In this document: positions 35,186-43,737 of the stretch, piece by piece
Layout: each line of letters begins with the position of its first letter
Numbering within the stretch: position 1 is the first letter of the stretch
Source of the DNA: Paraburkholderia hospita
GTDB lineage: Bacteria > Pseudomonadota > Gammaproteobacteria > Burkholderiales > Burkholderiaceae
Direction of reading: 5' to 3'
DNA: 64,000 nucleotides
Assembly: GCF_002902965.1 (NCBI RefSeq)
Contig: NZ_CP026106.1
Coordinates: 2,542,001 to 2,606,000 of the forward strand
Made by a program: the position numbers and the translations under genes
The notes under the pieces: model-generated
Database searches by the model: none
Seen by the model: the letters and a program-made list of their open reading frames with translations, nothing else
What the model was told of the DNA's origin: nothing

Positions 35186-35944
35186 TTAGCGCGCAGTCGC
35201 ACCACCATCGACGGGTAGTGCCACGCCGACCACGAAAGAAGCCGCATCGGAGCACAGCCACACGACGGCCGCTGCAATTTCTTCGGGTTGCGCCATCCGT
35301 CCGAGCGGATTGGCGAGCCTGGCGCGTGTGAGCAGCTCGTCACCGAATCTCGCATGCGTGAGCGCCGTTTCTACGAGTCCCGGACACACGGCATTGACGC
35401 GGATACCCTTAGCTGCAAATTCAATGGCCGCCGCCTTCGTCAGTCCTACGACGCCGTGTTTTGCTGCTCCATACACACCATCCGATGGAACACCCACGAG
35501 GCCCGAGCGTGAAGCGTTATTGACGATCGCGCCCTTCCCGGCGACAAGCATGTGATCGAGTTGGGCCTTCATGCAGTGCCATACGCCCTCCAGATTGACG
35601 GACATCACGCGGTCCCAGTTTTCTTGCGTCGACACATGCAGGCTTGCCGCACGATCCGGCACGCCCGCGTTGTTGAATGCCATATCCAGTGCACCGAATC
35701 GCTCGACAGTGGATTGCACCATGGCCTTGACGGATTCCCCGTCACTTACATCGACCTTGATGAACGCCGCTCTCGCATCACAATGCGCCTCGATGTATCC
35801 GGCCGTCTCCTCGCCGCCCGCCGTATCGGCGTCCGCGACTGCGACTGCCATTCCGATACGGGCGAAGGCGATGGCCGTTGCACGGCCGATGCCGGACGCG
35901 CCACCCGTCACCAGCGCCACCTTCGAGCCTGGTCGTCGATCCAT
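35186..35944 (-). CDS. SDR oxidoreductase in P450 cassette
   Basis: A 252-residue classical short-chain dehydrogenase with TGGASGIG (13-20), NNAG (91-94), Ser145, Tyr158 and Lys162. Asp38 and Asp40 after beta-2 suggest NAD preference. It lies between the two P450 genes, 35 bp before one of them, so it most likely oxidises the alcohol made by these P450s to a ketone or aldehyde. The start follows CAGAGGAGATATAAAAC. Confidence 0.88.
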   Translation of the reverse strand: MDRRPGSKVALVTGGASGIGRATAIAFARIGMAVAVADADTAGGEETAGYIEAHCDARAAFIKVDVSDGESVKAMVQSTVERFGALDMAFNNAGVPDRAASLHVSTQENWDRVMSVNLEGVWHCMKAQLDHMLVAGKGAIVNNASRSGLVGVPSDGVYGAAKHGVVGLTKAAAIEFAAKGIRVNAVCPGLVETALTHARFGDELLTRARLANPLGRMAQPEEIAAAVVWLCSDAASFVVGVALPVDGGATAR

Positions 35945-36034
35945 GTTTTATATCTCCTCTGTCTCACACGCACGGCTCAATGCCTGCGCATGTTCATATC
36001 CTTGCGACCCTGCGGCGGCACCGCTCACGTTCCG

Positions 36035-36124
36035 CTATGCCGTCATTGCGAGGTTCGCGAACAGCGCAAGCAGCGCGTCGAGGGTTGCGTAGAAACCAGT
36101 CACGAAAGATTTCCTGTTCATCAT
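36035..36124 (-). CDS. Possible 29-aa hydrophobic micro-ORF
   Basis: In the 208-bp gap between the P450 at 36153 and the SDR gene, a double ATG behind GCGAGGTG opens a 29-codon frame encoding MMNRKSFVTGFYATLDALLA and a hydrophobic end, like a single-helix membrane peptide. The position fits a small translated leader or coupled gene, but with so short a frame chance is a real possibility. Confidence 0.3.
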   Translation of the reverse strand: MMNRKSFVTGFYATLDALLALFANLAMTA

Positions 36125-36152
36125 CACCTCGCACATTTGCGATTCCCGACGC

Positions 36153-37394
36153 TTACCAACTGACGGGCAACGCCTTCAGCCCATAAACGAACGATTTGTC
36201 CTTGTAGTGGAGCGTGTCCGCAGGTACGGCCAACCGGAGGTTCGGGAAACGTTTAAAGATCATCTCGAACACCACCTGGAGTTCAAGACGCGCAAGCGGC
36301 TGTCCGAGACACTGGTGGATGCCGAACGAAAACGCGACGTGCGACTGGTCTTTCGTATCGCGACGGATATCGAAGCGCTCCGGTTCCGGGAATGCGGCGG
36401 GATCGTGATTCGCACCGTGCAGGAGCGCAAGCACGCCCTCGCCTTTGCGGATCAGTTGTCCGCCGATCATGACGTCTTCTGTCGCGACCCGATTCGAGTT
36501 CATGTGCGTGATCGAGTGAAATCGCAGCATCTCCTCGACGGCACCCTTGACGAGTGAGCCGTCTGCCATCAGCGCATCGCGTTGTTCGGGATGCTGGAAC
36601 AAACTCAACAAACCCAGGCCAATCTGATTTGCGGTCGTCTCGTGCCCCGCCAGATAAAGCAAGGTCGCCATCTGAACAGCATCGGCGTGCGACACCTTCC
36701 CCGGATTGATCCATTCGATCGCCATCCGGCTCAACAGATCACTGCCGTCGCCCGGATTGCGTTCTTTTTCGAGCAGCAGCGCGTCGATGTACTGACTCAT
36801 GCTTTTCGCCGACTGCGTCAGCGCTTCTGGCGCAATCGACAGGTCCATCCGGTCGCCGCTCCACTTCTGGAGCTTGTCGTGGTCCTCGTAGGGCACGCCG
36901 AGCATGATTGAGATGACGAGAGACGGAAGCGGCAGCGCGACCCCCGATATGAAATCGGCGGGCGCACCCTTGCTTTCCATTTCGTCGAGGAGACGATCGA
37001 GCGACTGCTGAACCAGCGGCCTGAGTTCCTGCATGCGTTTGGCCATGAACTCCTTCGTCAGCGTGCGGCGATACTGGCCGTGCTCGGGCGGGTCCATGGT
37101 GATAAAGGTCTGGTACGACTTCGACTGCGCGGCACGCGACGGCGAAATAAACGGGAACCCGGGCGTCAGCGGCGACGCACTGAAGTGCGGACTGGTCATG
37201 ACTTCCCTGAAATGCTCCATGTCGGTGACGAGCCAGGCAAGGCTTCCGTCCCACAGCTCGACCTGAACAACGGTTGCCTTTTCGCGAAGCCTCGCATACT
37301 GAGGCGGAGGAATAAGCGGTGCGGCGCTATCTCGTGGCCAGGGAAAGCTCTCCGTGGCAAACGGGCATTTGAGGGTTGTCTCAGACATATTCAT
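36153..37394 (-). CDS. Cytochrome P450 (cassette copy 1)
   Basis: A 413-residue class I P450 with AGHETT in helix I, ExxR in EEMLRFHS and heme-ligand FSFGIHQCLG (Cys about residue 362). Strongly similar to the P450 at 33909-35150 through the C-helix (DPPEHGQYRRTLTKEFM) and heme regions; differences cluster in the N terminus and the B-C and F-G segments that shape substrate entry. It is the first enzyme gene after the porin gene, 36 bp downstream. A second in-frame ATG lies two codons in. Substrate unknown. Confidence 0.93.
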   Translation of the reverse strand: MNMSETTLKCPFATESFPWPRDSAAPLIPPPQYARLREKATVVQVELWDGSLAWLVTDMEHFREVMTSPHFSASPLTPGFPFISPSRAAQSKSYQTFITMDPPEHGQYRRTLTKEFMAKRMQELRPLVQQSLDRLLDEMESKGAPADFISGVALPLPSLVISIMLGVPYEDHDKLQKWSGDRMDLSIAPEALTQSAKSMSQYIDALLLEKERNPGDGSDLLSRMAIEWINPGKVSHADAVQMATLLYLAGHETTANQIGLGLLSLFQHPEQRDALMADGSLVKGAVEEMLRFHSITHMNSNRVATEDVMIGGQLIRKGEGVLALLHGANHDPAAFPEPERFDIRRDTKDQSHVAFSFGIHQCLGQPLARLELQVVFEMIFKRFPNLRLAVPADTLHYKDKSFVYGLKALPVSW

Positions 37395-37430
37395 TTTTTC
37401 CTCGCAATAAGGCGTTCGGGTCTGTCTTTC

Positions 37431-38648
37431 CTAGAAGCGATGCCGCATGCCGATACGCAATACGACCTGATGTGCCGTATTGGACGGGGTAATCGTCAGA
37501 TAGGACGCCACAGCCGGCTGACCCGTCGAATCCGTACCGGAAGCAATCTGGTAGTTCGCCATGAAGTACACGTCTGTCCGTTTGGAAAAGAAGTAATCGA
37601 CCGATGCATTGAACATGTGATATTTGGCACTGTCCTTGCCGTCGATTGCACCGCCGACGAGATAGTCGTAGGAACCGTTCAGCCACAGGAAAGGCGAGAC
37701 CGCATAGCGGGCAAAAACGTTGTAGCTGTTGAATGTTGCAGTGCCCGTATAGCCGCGCGGGTTGGTGAGCGCAAGATTGCCGGACGAAGGCGAATTCAGA
37801 TCACCAAAGGTGATGTGCGAATAGTCGGCGCCCAGCACCAGGCTCTGAATCGCGTACTGGAAAGCGGCACCCATGACCTGGTAGTAAGCCGCGGAAGCGA
37901 ATGCGCCATACACAGGGTTAGTCTGAACGCCGTTGATCGAGCCAAGGTTATTGGCCGTGGTCGAGCTGTTCGGATTGTTCCCGAAGAACGAGCGATTCGG
38001 ATCCCGGGCACGCAAATAGGCAACAGCCGCCGTAAATGGGCCGTTTGCATACGAAGCGCCAGCGGAATAGACGCTATTCGTGCCGAACGAACCCGCTACA
38101 CCACCAAAGCTATACAGCCCGCCAAACTTGAATCCCCCATACGTGTTGCTGGTGAACTTGACGGCGTTGTTGACCCGGTACGAATTGCCAAAATTGTTGA
38201 TGTCGTTACCGTGCAAGGCGTAGGTTCCGTTGCCGACCGCCCCCGTAATCGGCCCGATGAAATCGACCCCAGAGTCATACTGGCGACCAAGGGTGATTGT
38301 GCCATAAGGAGACGAAAGCCCGACGTACGCCTGGCGCCCAAACAGGTTACCTCCTTGCCCAAGCGCACCTGTGCCGATATCGAAGCCATTTTCCAGCAGG
38401 AAGATAGCCTGATAGCCGCCACCGAGATCTTCGGTGCCGCGGAAGCCCAGTCGATTACCCTGCATGATGCTGCTGCTCATTGCGTACTGATGGCTGCCCG
38501 TCCGTCCGCCTGGCGCGGCCGTTTGCGCATCGTTGACGAAATTCAGGCCGTAGTCGATCACGCCGTAAATCAGCACGTTGCTCTGAGCTGAAGCCTTTAA
38601 CGACACCAACAAAACAGCAGCGACTGACGCCCGTCTCCAATACCTCAT
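37431..38648 (-). CDS. Gram-negative porin (Burkholderia type)
   Basis: A 405-residue outer-membrane porin of the general OmpC-like beta-proteobacterial family. Signal peptide RRASVAAVLLVSLKASAQ is followed by NVLIYGVIDYGLNFVND. Hallmarks are SRLGFRGTEDLGGG-type NRLGFRGTEDLGGGYQAIF, FGRQAYVGLSSPYGTITLGR and the terminal MRHRF with C-terminal Phe. The ribosome site AGGAGACGGAG is strong. It heads the P450 cassette and probably lets the substrate through the outer membrane. Confidence 0.93.
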   Translation of the reverse strand: MRYWRRASVAAVLLVSLKASAQSNVLIYGVIDYGLNFVNDAQTAAPGGRTGSHQYAMSSSIMQGNRLGFRGTEDLGGGYQAIFLLENGFDIGTGALGQGGNLFGRQAYVGLSSPYGTITLGRQYDSGVDFIGPITGAVGNGTYALHGNDINNFGNSYRVNNAVKFTSNTYGGFKFGGLYSFGGVAGSFGTNSVYSAGASYANGPFTAAVAYLRARDPNRSFFGNNPNSSTTANNLGSINGVQTNPVYGAFASAAYYQVMGAAFQYAIQSLVLGADYSHITFGDLNSPSSGNLALTNPRGYTGTATFNSYNVFARYAVSPFLWLNGSYDYLVGGAIDGKDSAKYHMFNASVDYFFSKRTDVYFMANYQIASGTDSTGQPAVASYLTITPSNTAHQVVLRIGMRHRF

Positions 38649-38664
38649 CTCCGTCTCCTAGTTT

Positions 38665-38686
38665 CGTATGATTTATAATATGATTT
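38665..38686 (-). promoter_or_regulatory. TATGAT direct repeats upstream of the porin gene
   Basis: In an AT-rich stretch 17-36 bp before the porin start codon, TATGAT occurs twice at 12-bp spacing. The first is extended to CGTATGAT, identical to one half of the palindrome in front of the GntR gene at 32742. It may be part of the promoter or half-sites for a regulator. Confidence 0.35.
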
Positions 38687-38786
38687 GTACTACTACTTAT
38701 GCGGCACTAGAGCGAACCCAGAATTTAGGCGACACCCAGTTTTATCCGGGCACATGAGTCGCGCCGCCCAACGTACGACAACTACT

Positions 38787-39266
38787 TCATTCGCTCCTGC
38801 ACAATGAAAGCTGCGGCATGGGCGTCCTTGAGCGCGTACGGAACTGGTACAGCACATCGGCGCGCAAAACCGGTTTGGCCAAGGCATCGCACTCCATCAC
38901 ACAAGCCAGTGTCAGTTGCCAGTGATCATCTACGGGTCGAACTGCCTTCACTGCCGCGCCGAGGCGTAGACCCGTGTTCGCCGGCACAGGCAGGAGAAAG
39001 TGCAACTGCTCGACACCACAAAGCGTGAAGTCCAGCGTGTCTTCAATCACGTAGATCTCCTGCAGCATCGGAATCACCAAGGCGAGCAGGACGGCACATG
39101 GCACCTGTCGCTCACGCGATCCCGCCGTCTGCATCCGCAAACAGTCGACGGATAGCGATTCGAAACAGGCAAGCATCGCTTGATCGACCTCCACCCAGTC
39201 GCTGTGACCGAGATTGAAGCCAACGCAGGCGCGGATGCCCTCGATTCCGCTTAGCATTATTGGCAC
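38787..39266 (-). CDS. MaoC-like hydratase with disrupted catalytic region
   Basis: A 159-residue protein starting at GTG behind GGAGATCCAC. The opening (IEGIRACVGFNLGHSDWVEV) and second half (MLQEIYVIED, LHFLLPVPANTGLRLGAAVK) match the hot-dog fold of MaoC enoyl-CoA hydratases. The section where the family has its hydratase motif (Asp and His in DDHQWIH, then GGTIAHG) reads SVDCLRMQTAGSRERQVP instead, with both catalytic residues gone. Traces of the expected sequence appear in another frame, so compensating frameshifts are likely. It lies 42 bp downstream of a CoA-transferase gene. Confidence 0.65.
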   Translation of the reverse strand: MPIMLSGIEGIRACVGFNLGHSDWVEVDQAMLACFESLSVDCLRMQTAGSRERQVPCAVLLALVIPMLQEIYVIEDTLDFTLCGVEQLHFLLPVPANTGLRLGAAVKAVRPVDDHWQLTLACVMECDALAKPVLRADVLYQFRTRSRTPMPQLSLCRSE

Positions 39267-39308
39267 GTGGATCTCCGTGTTCGGGTCGCGCCATCGCGCG
39301 TCAGTGCG

Positions 39309-40457
39309 TTATGACTCGAAGAGTTCGGTGTTGCCTTCGCCGAGCACAGGGGCAGCTCGGCGCGGCTTCAGCAGATGCCCGTTGAAACGCGCAGGGTAGC
39401 GGATTGCCCGCACGACGCCTGTCGGCGTTTCAAGCTGCGAGAACAGTTCGTTGTGGCGCACCTGTGCGTCTTCCAGATGAGCAGCGGGCTCATTCACGGG
39501 TCCCGCCGGTACGTCGAGTTCACGAAAGCGCGCGAGCCATTCCGCCGTCGTCTTCCCTTTGATCGGCGCCGCAATCCGTTCGAAGAACGCGTGCGTCATT
39601 TCGCGCTTGTCAGTGAGCTTTTTCAGCTCTTCTTTCCATTCGGGGTGCCCGACGGCTTCAAGTGTGCGACTCAACTGTTTGCCGGAAACGGGAGACACGA
39701 CGAGGTACCCGTCGCTCGTCTTCAGCACGGGTTGCGGCGCCAGCGTCACGTCAGAATCGTCACCGATGAAGGTGCGGTTATGGAACATGTCCGGGAAGTT
39801 GTAGTAGGACAGGATATCCAGCATCGACGTTTCGAGATGAATCGCCTGGTTTGCGCGATCCCGCGCGATCAGTCCCGAGAGCGCCATCTGCGCGGCAAAG
39901 ATCGCAGCGACCTTGTCAGCAAGAAACGTATTCGTCGCGCGCGGCGTGCCGCCCGCAGCTTCATAGCTGAGCAGGCCCGTGCGGCCTTGAATCAACGCGT
40001 CAAATGCAGGCTCCGTGGCAAGTTCTCCATCGGGTCCATATCCCGTGATCGAAAGCTGGACGATCCGTGGATTCAGCGCGCTCACCGCCTCGAAGCTCAA
40101 ACCCAGCGATGCCGACACATGGGGACGCCAGTTCTCGACGTAGACGTCGGCGTCACGCAACAGCACCTTGAATCTAGCCAGATCGTCAGCGGACTTGAGG
40201 TCGAGCGTGACGCTGCGCTTGCCGCGATTCGAGTTGGTCCAGACCGTGCCGACGCCGTCCCAGCTATGCCCGAAGTTGCGGTATGGATCGCCCGTCGGCG
40301 GTTCGACCTTGATGACGTCTGCGCCGAGGTCGGAGAGCATTTGCGCACAAAACGGCCCCGAAATGTAGCTGCATGCTTCGATCACCTTTACACCGGCAAG
40401 CGGTCGTTCGAACGCGTCGTTGGCGTTCGACGGGGTCATTGTGGAAACGGTTGTCAT
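39309..40457 (-). CDS. Type III CoA-transferase (CaiB/BaiF), copy A
   Basis: A 382-residue family III CoA-transferase that moves CoA between carboxylic acids. The N-terminal PLAGVKVIEACSYISGPFCA and LGADVIKVEPPTGDP blocks are typical. The catalytic Asp is Asp181 in FLADKVAAIF. Its ATG overlaps the stop of the preceding reductase gene (ATGA), so the two are translationally coupled. One of three such transferases in the window; substrate unknown. Confidence 0.9.
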   Translation of the reverse strand: MTTVSTMTPSNANDAFERPLAGVKVIEACSYISGPFCAQMLSDLGADVIKVEPPTGDPYRNFGHSWDGVGTVWTNSNRGKRSVTLDLKSADDLARFKVLLRDADVYVENWRPHVSASLGLSFEAVSALNPRIVQLSITGYGPDGELATEPAFDALIQGRTGLLSYEAAGGTPRATNTFLADKVAAIFAAQMALSGLIARDRANQAIHLETSMLDILSYYNFPDMFHNRTFIGDDSDVTLAPQPVLKTSDGYLVVSPVSGKQLSRTLEAVGHPEWKEELKKLTDKREMTHAFFERIAAPIKGKTTAEWLARFRELDVPAGPVNEPAAHLEDAQVRHNELFSQLETPTGVVRAIRYPARFNGHLLKPRRAAPVLGEGNTELFES

Positions 40458-41461
40458 GCGTGTTGCTCCTGTGTCTGAATTGCGTTCGTCGCAGTAACGG
40501 CCCGTAGGTTCGCCATCGCGAGCACCATGTCGAGAGTGGGCGTGGCAACGCCTGCAAGATCGCGCACCGCGCCAATCGAACGGATCAACGGTTCGAGTTC
40601 CAGCGCGCGGCCCGCTTCGAGGTCTTGCAACATGGACATCTTGTGATGCGGCGCGCTGAGCGTCATCGCAATTCGCTTGTCTGGCGTGGGTCCGATCCGC
40701 AGCCCGAGCTGCGCGGCGACCGTATCGGCTTCCGACATCATTGATTTGATGAGAGGCAATGCGCCGCCGGCTTCTGCCATCTCGCCGAGCGTTGCTTGTG
40801 TCAAGAGTGCGACCGGGTTAAAGCAGAGACTGTTGACGAACTTGACCCAGATTGCCGAACGGATGTTTTCATTCACTTTCGCGGCGATTCCACTCGCGCA
40901 CAGCAATTCGCTCAATACGCGTACGCGTTCGGAGTCGCTGCCGTCGAGTTCGCCGATCGGGCAGCCCGCCTTCGCGCCGTCCTGCACGATCACACCTGGC
41001 GCACTGGCATGCGCGCCGATCCAGTAGACACAGCCCAGCACTTGCGCGGGCGGCACGGCACGCCACTGACTTCCGTCGCGGTCCAACGCGGGCAGTTGCG
41101 TGCCGTTAAAGCGTCCCGGCAATGCGTGGAAAAAGTAGTAAGGAATGCCCGTTGTCGGCGGGAGGATTGTGGTGTTCGGGCCGATCAGCGGTGCGATCTG
41201 TTCGAGCGCATTGTCGACCTGATGCGCCTTGAGCGTGAGGAACACATAGTCCTGTGGACCCAGTTCGCGCGTATCCGACGTCGCGTGAATCGACACTGAG
41301 AATTCATCGCTTGCCGTTGTAACGCGGAGACCGTTTGTCCGGATAGCGTCCAGCGTCTTGCCGCGCGCAACGACGCTCAACTCGCATTGCCCGGCACGCG
41401 CGAGATGAGCCGCGAGATAGCCGCCGATTGCTCCGCCTCCAAAAATGCAAACCTTCAGCAT
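40454..41461 (-). CDS. Ketopantoate-reductase-like enzyme (PanE/ApbA family)
   Basis: A 335-residue NADPH-dependent 2-oxo-acid reductase family member. The N-terminal FGGGAIGGYLAAHLARAG is the Rossmann glycine motif. The C-terminal helical domain contains WVKFVNSLCFNPVALLTQAT, with Lys and Asn like the active-site residues of PanE. Coupling to a CoA-transferase instead of pantothenate genes suggests a catabolic 2-oxo or 3-hydroxy-acid substrate. I start at the ATG where homology begins (GAGAGCGAATT upstream), not 44 codons earlier. Confidence 0.85.
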   Translation of the reverse strand: MLKVCIFGGGAIGGYLAAHLARAGQCELSVVARGKTLDAIRTNGLRVTTASDEFSVSIHATSDTRELGPQDYVFLTLKAHQVDNALEQIAPLIGPNTTILPPTTGIPYYFFHALPGRFNGTQLPALDRDGSQWRAVPPAQVLGCVYWIGAHASAPGVIVQDGAKAGCPIGELDGSDSERVRVLSELLCASGIAAKVNENIRSAIWVKFVNSLCFNPVALLTQATLGEMAEAGGALPLIKSMMSEADTVAAQLGLRIGPTPDKRIAMTLSAPHHKMSMLQDLEAGRALELEPLIRSIGAVRDLAGVATPTLDMVLAMANLRAVTATNAIQTQEQHA

Positions 41462-41640
41462 AATTCGCTCTCTCGCAAACCTATGAACTGCGCCTTGCAC
41501 CACTTCACGCAGATGTGAAGTCAGACGCATACGATGAGCAAAAGATACGGGCCACCCGGGCAGGAGGGGAAATACTAAAAAACGATGATTCAAGCAGATC
41601 GGCGTATAGATCGGGATGTGATCTGCCGCACGCCCGCAGG

Positions 41641-42576
41641 CTATTGGCGCGCAGCCTGCTCGCTTTTTCTGGCACGGCGGAACGCGGCGGGAGCAACGCC
41701 GACGGTGCGGCTGAAAGCGGTGCTGAACGCGCTGTCCGAGTAGTAGCCGATGGACAGCGCGATATCGGTGATCGAGCGTTCGCTGTTGAGCAACGCATCT
41801 TTGGCAAGCGCAATGCGCCAGTTCGACAAATACGTGGCAGGCGCAACGCCGACACGCTCGGCAAAGCGCCGCGCAAATACAGCGCGCGACATGCTGACCT
41901 CTTTCGCAAGCAGATCGACGGTCCAGTGACGCGCCACGTCCGCGTGGATCTTCTGCAACGCCAGGTGGATGTGCGGATCAGCCATGCCGCTGAACCAGCC
42001 GGCCTCGCGCACGTCGATCTTGTTCAGCGGCCGGCGCCACACCTCGACCAGCATGATTTCGACGAGGCGGCTCATCACGAGGTCCCGCCCCGACAGGTTG
42101 CAACTGGACTCTTCGCCGATTAGTGCGATCAACCGCGAAAGCCTGCCTGCCTCTTCGTCTGAGGAACGGATATGCAGAAAGTCCGGCAACATGCCCGAGA
42201 AGAGCGCCGTGTGTTCAGGGCCAATCTCGAAGTACCCGCCAACCAGGCGCACCGTATCGCCGCCGAGGCCTTCGTCCCATCGCACGTATTCATCGCTGGC
42301 GACGCGCTCTTCCTTCGCGTGCAGCGTCTTCGTCGCTTCGAGGTCACTGACGAGACAGTAGCGGGCCGTTGCCCGTATCAACAGGTAATCCCCCTGATGC
42401 AGATACAGCGGCTGGCCATGACGCGGCACGTACCAGCATTGCCCCGTGACGACGAGAAAGTACACGGGTAAGTCGCGGCACGGCACGCTCAACCCCCAGC
42501 GCCCTTGCGCCTCGACCGTTCTCCAACTGATCGCCTGAGGTCGCATTAGTCGGATGATATCGGTCAGGATGTCCAT
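41641..42576 (-). CDS. AraC-family regulator with cupin sensor domain
   Basis: A 311-residue protein. The N-terminal cupin_6-type sensor (about residues 1-170; DLPVYFLVVTGQCWYVPRHG, YLHQGDYLLIRATARYCL) is followed by two AraC helix-turn-helix motifs (WTVDLLAKEVSMSRAVFARR and ITDIALSIGYYSDSAFSTAF). The small-effector cupin type usually regulates oxidative-stress or aldehyde/ketone catabolic genes. It is divergent from the SDR gene at 42726, with an inverted repeat (42598-42614) between them, and so probably controls that gene. Confidence 0.9.
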   Translation of the reverse strand: MDILTDIIRLMRPQAISWRTVEAQGRWGLSVPCRDLPVYFLVVTGQCWYVPRHGQPLYLHQGDYLLIRATARYCLVSDLEATKTLHAKEERVASDEYVRWDEGLGGDTVRLVGGYFEIGPEHTALFSGMLPDFLHIRSSDEEAGRLSRLIALIGEESSCNLSGRDLVMSRLVEIMLVEVWRRPLNKIDVREAGWFSGMADPHIHLALQKIHADVARHWTVDLLAKEVSMSRAVFARRFAERVGVAPATYLSNWRIALAKDALLNSERSITDIALSIGYYSDSAFSTAFSRTVGVAPAAFRRARKSEQAARQ

Positions 42577-42597
42577 GTTGAGACGATCGATAAAGTT

Positions 42598-42614
42598 TAA
42601 GAGACGGCCTCTTA
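42598..42614. promoter_or_regulatory. Inverted repeat between AraC and SDR genes
   Basis: TAAGAG, five bases (ACGGC) and CTCTTA form a perfect dyad 22 bp upstream of the AraC start codon in the divergent intergenic region. A candidate operator for the AraC regulator or another factor; AraC proteins more often use direct repeats, so the binder is uncertain. Confidence 0.4.
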
Positions 42615-42725
42615 TAGATTAACTCATCGCTGTGCATTAACGTGTTTCTCACCGACCGGCGCGCACGCGCAGCGCAAATCAAGCCGGCGATCCCCCCGCG
42701 GGAAAAACAACACGGAGACAAAGCA

Positions 42726-43523
42726 ATGAAACTCAAGGACAGAGTCGTCATCGTCACAGGCGCAGCACAAGGCATGGGCCGCGCGATCGCGCTCGAAGCC
42801 GCGCGCCAGGGCGCGGCGTGGGTCACGCTGGCTGACGTGCAGGAAGATCGCGGCGCGACGGCTGCCTATGAGGTCGAACAGGCGGGCGCGAAAAGCCGCT
42901 TCATCCGCACCGACCTCTCGAACACGGAAGCGATCCGCCACATGATCAACGAGACCGCGCGCCTCGCGGGTGGGATCGACGTGCTGGTCAACAACGCGGG
43001 GGTGACCGACGACGGCCTGACGGGTCGCGCGCCCACGATCGAAGACCTGCCCGAAGCAGTCTGGGACACGGTCATGAACGTCAATCTCAAGGCAATGTGG
43101 CTGGCGAGCAAGTTCGCCGCACCGTGGCTGCGGCGGTCCACAAGAAGCCCCGCTATCGTGAACGGTGCATCGGTGGCGAGTACTGTCGCTTATCCCGGCT
43201 TGCCAGCCTATGCGGCCAGCAAGGGTGGTGTGGTCATGCTGACGAAAGCGATAGCGCTCGATCTTGCCGACGCAGGCATCCGTTGCAACGCATACGCGCC
43301 GGGCGCAATCGACACACCGATGCTCAGCCGCAGCGTCGAGCATGCGCCTGATCGCGAGAAAGCCCGCTCGCGTCTGTGGGGCACGCATCTCCTCAAGCGC
43401 CTGGGGCATCCCGAGGAAGTGGCGAAACTGGTGTGCTTTCTCGCTTCCGACGAAGCGTCGTTCTCGACGGGCAGCACGTTCAGCGTCGACGCCGGGACGC
43501 TCGCGTGGCGCGGTGTTCACTGA
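42726..43523 (+). CDS. SDR oxidoreductase (AraC-linked)
   Basis: A 265-residue short-chain dehydrogenase with TGAAQGMG (11-18), NNAG (89-92), Ser149, Tyr162 and Lys166, and C-terminal SFSTGSTFSVDAGT. Asp37 after beta-2 suggests NAD. It resembles 3-oxoacyl-ACP reductase-like or cyclohexanol-dehydrogenase-like catabolic SDRs. The start at 42726 follows CACGGAGACAAAGCA; the upstream open frame is not homologous. Divergent from the AraC gene. Confidence 0.87.
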   Translation: MKLKDRVVIVTGAAQGMGRAIALEAARQGAAWVTLADVQEDRGATAAYEVEQAGAKSRFIRTDLSNTEAIRHMINETARLAGGIDVLVNNAGVTDDGLTGRAPTIEDLPEAVWDTVMNVNLKAMWLASKFAAPWLRRSTRSPAIVNGASVASTVAYPGLPAYAASKGGVVMLTKAIALDLADAGIRCNAYAPGAIDTPMLSRSVEHAPDREKARSRLWGTHLLKRLGHPEEVAKLVCFLASDEASFSTGSTFSVDAGTLAWRGVH

Positions 43524-43542
43524 GTGCGTGAGCGGCAAGGCG

Positions 43543-43737
43543 ATGCGAACCTCCAGCGGACATAAAGGACGCCCCAAGACGCGCGGCAAATCGCTCACGC
43601 GCCGCTGGATGAACGCACTCTGCCTCGCGCTCTATATGACCGACCCGATTCGCCAGGGTATCGACGCCGAACTCGTCGCCGAGTACCTCCGTGAATCCGA
43701 ATCGTACGCTCCGTGCAGTACAGGACGGATCACCTGA
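43543..43737 (+). CDS. Unrecognised small basic protein, 64 aa
   Basis: The 64-residue frame reads MRTSSGHKGRPKTRGKSLTR, then WMNALCLALYMTDPIRQGID and AELVAEYLRESESYAPC. The second half looks globular and helical. Beyond the stop, an overlapping frame continues with protein-like LTSIELHLPDRYNQQYANIR up to 43806. It may thus be a frameshifted longer gene, or a small gene between the SDR and LysR genes. No family recognised. Confidence 0.4.
   Translation: MRTSSGHKGRPKTRGKSLTRRWMNALCLALYMTDPIRQGIDAELVAEYLRESESYAPCSTGRIT

Noticed and set aside
36153..37394. Possibility that the twin P450s reflect an assembly duplication
   Set aside because: The two genes differ throughout the N-terminal and substrate-contact regions and in flanking DNA, so they are true paralogues.
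37080..38591. 503-codon plus-strand frame opposite P450 and porin genes
   Set aside because: It spans two unrelated minus-strand genes and has no motif, so it is a shadow frame.
41594..41626. GCAGATC and GATCTGC separated by 19 bases after the AraC gene
   Set aside because: Spacer too long and arms too short for a terminator, and no supporting context for an operator; probably chance.
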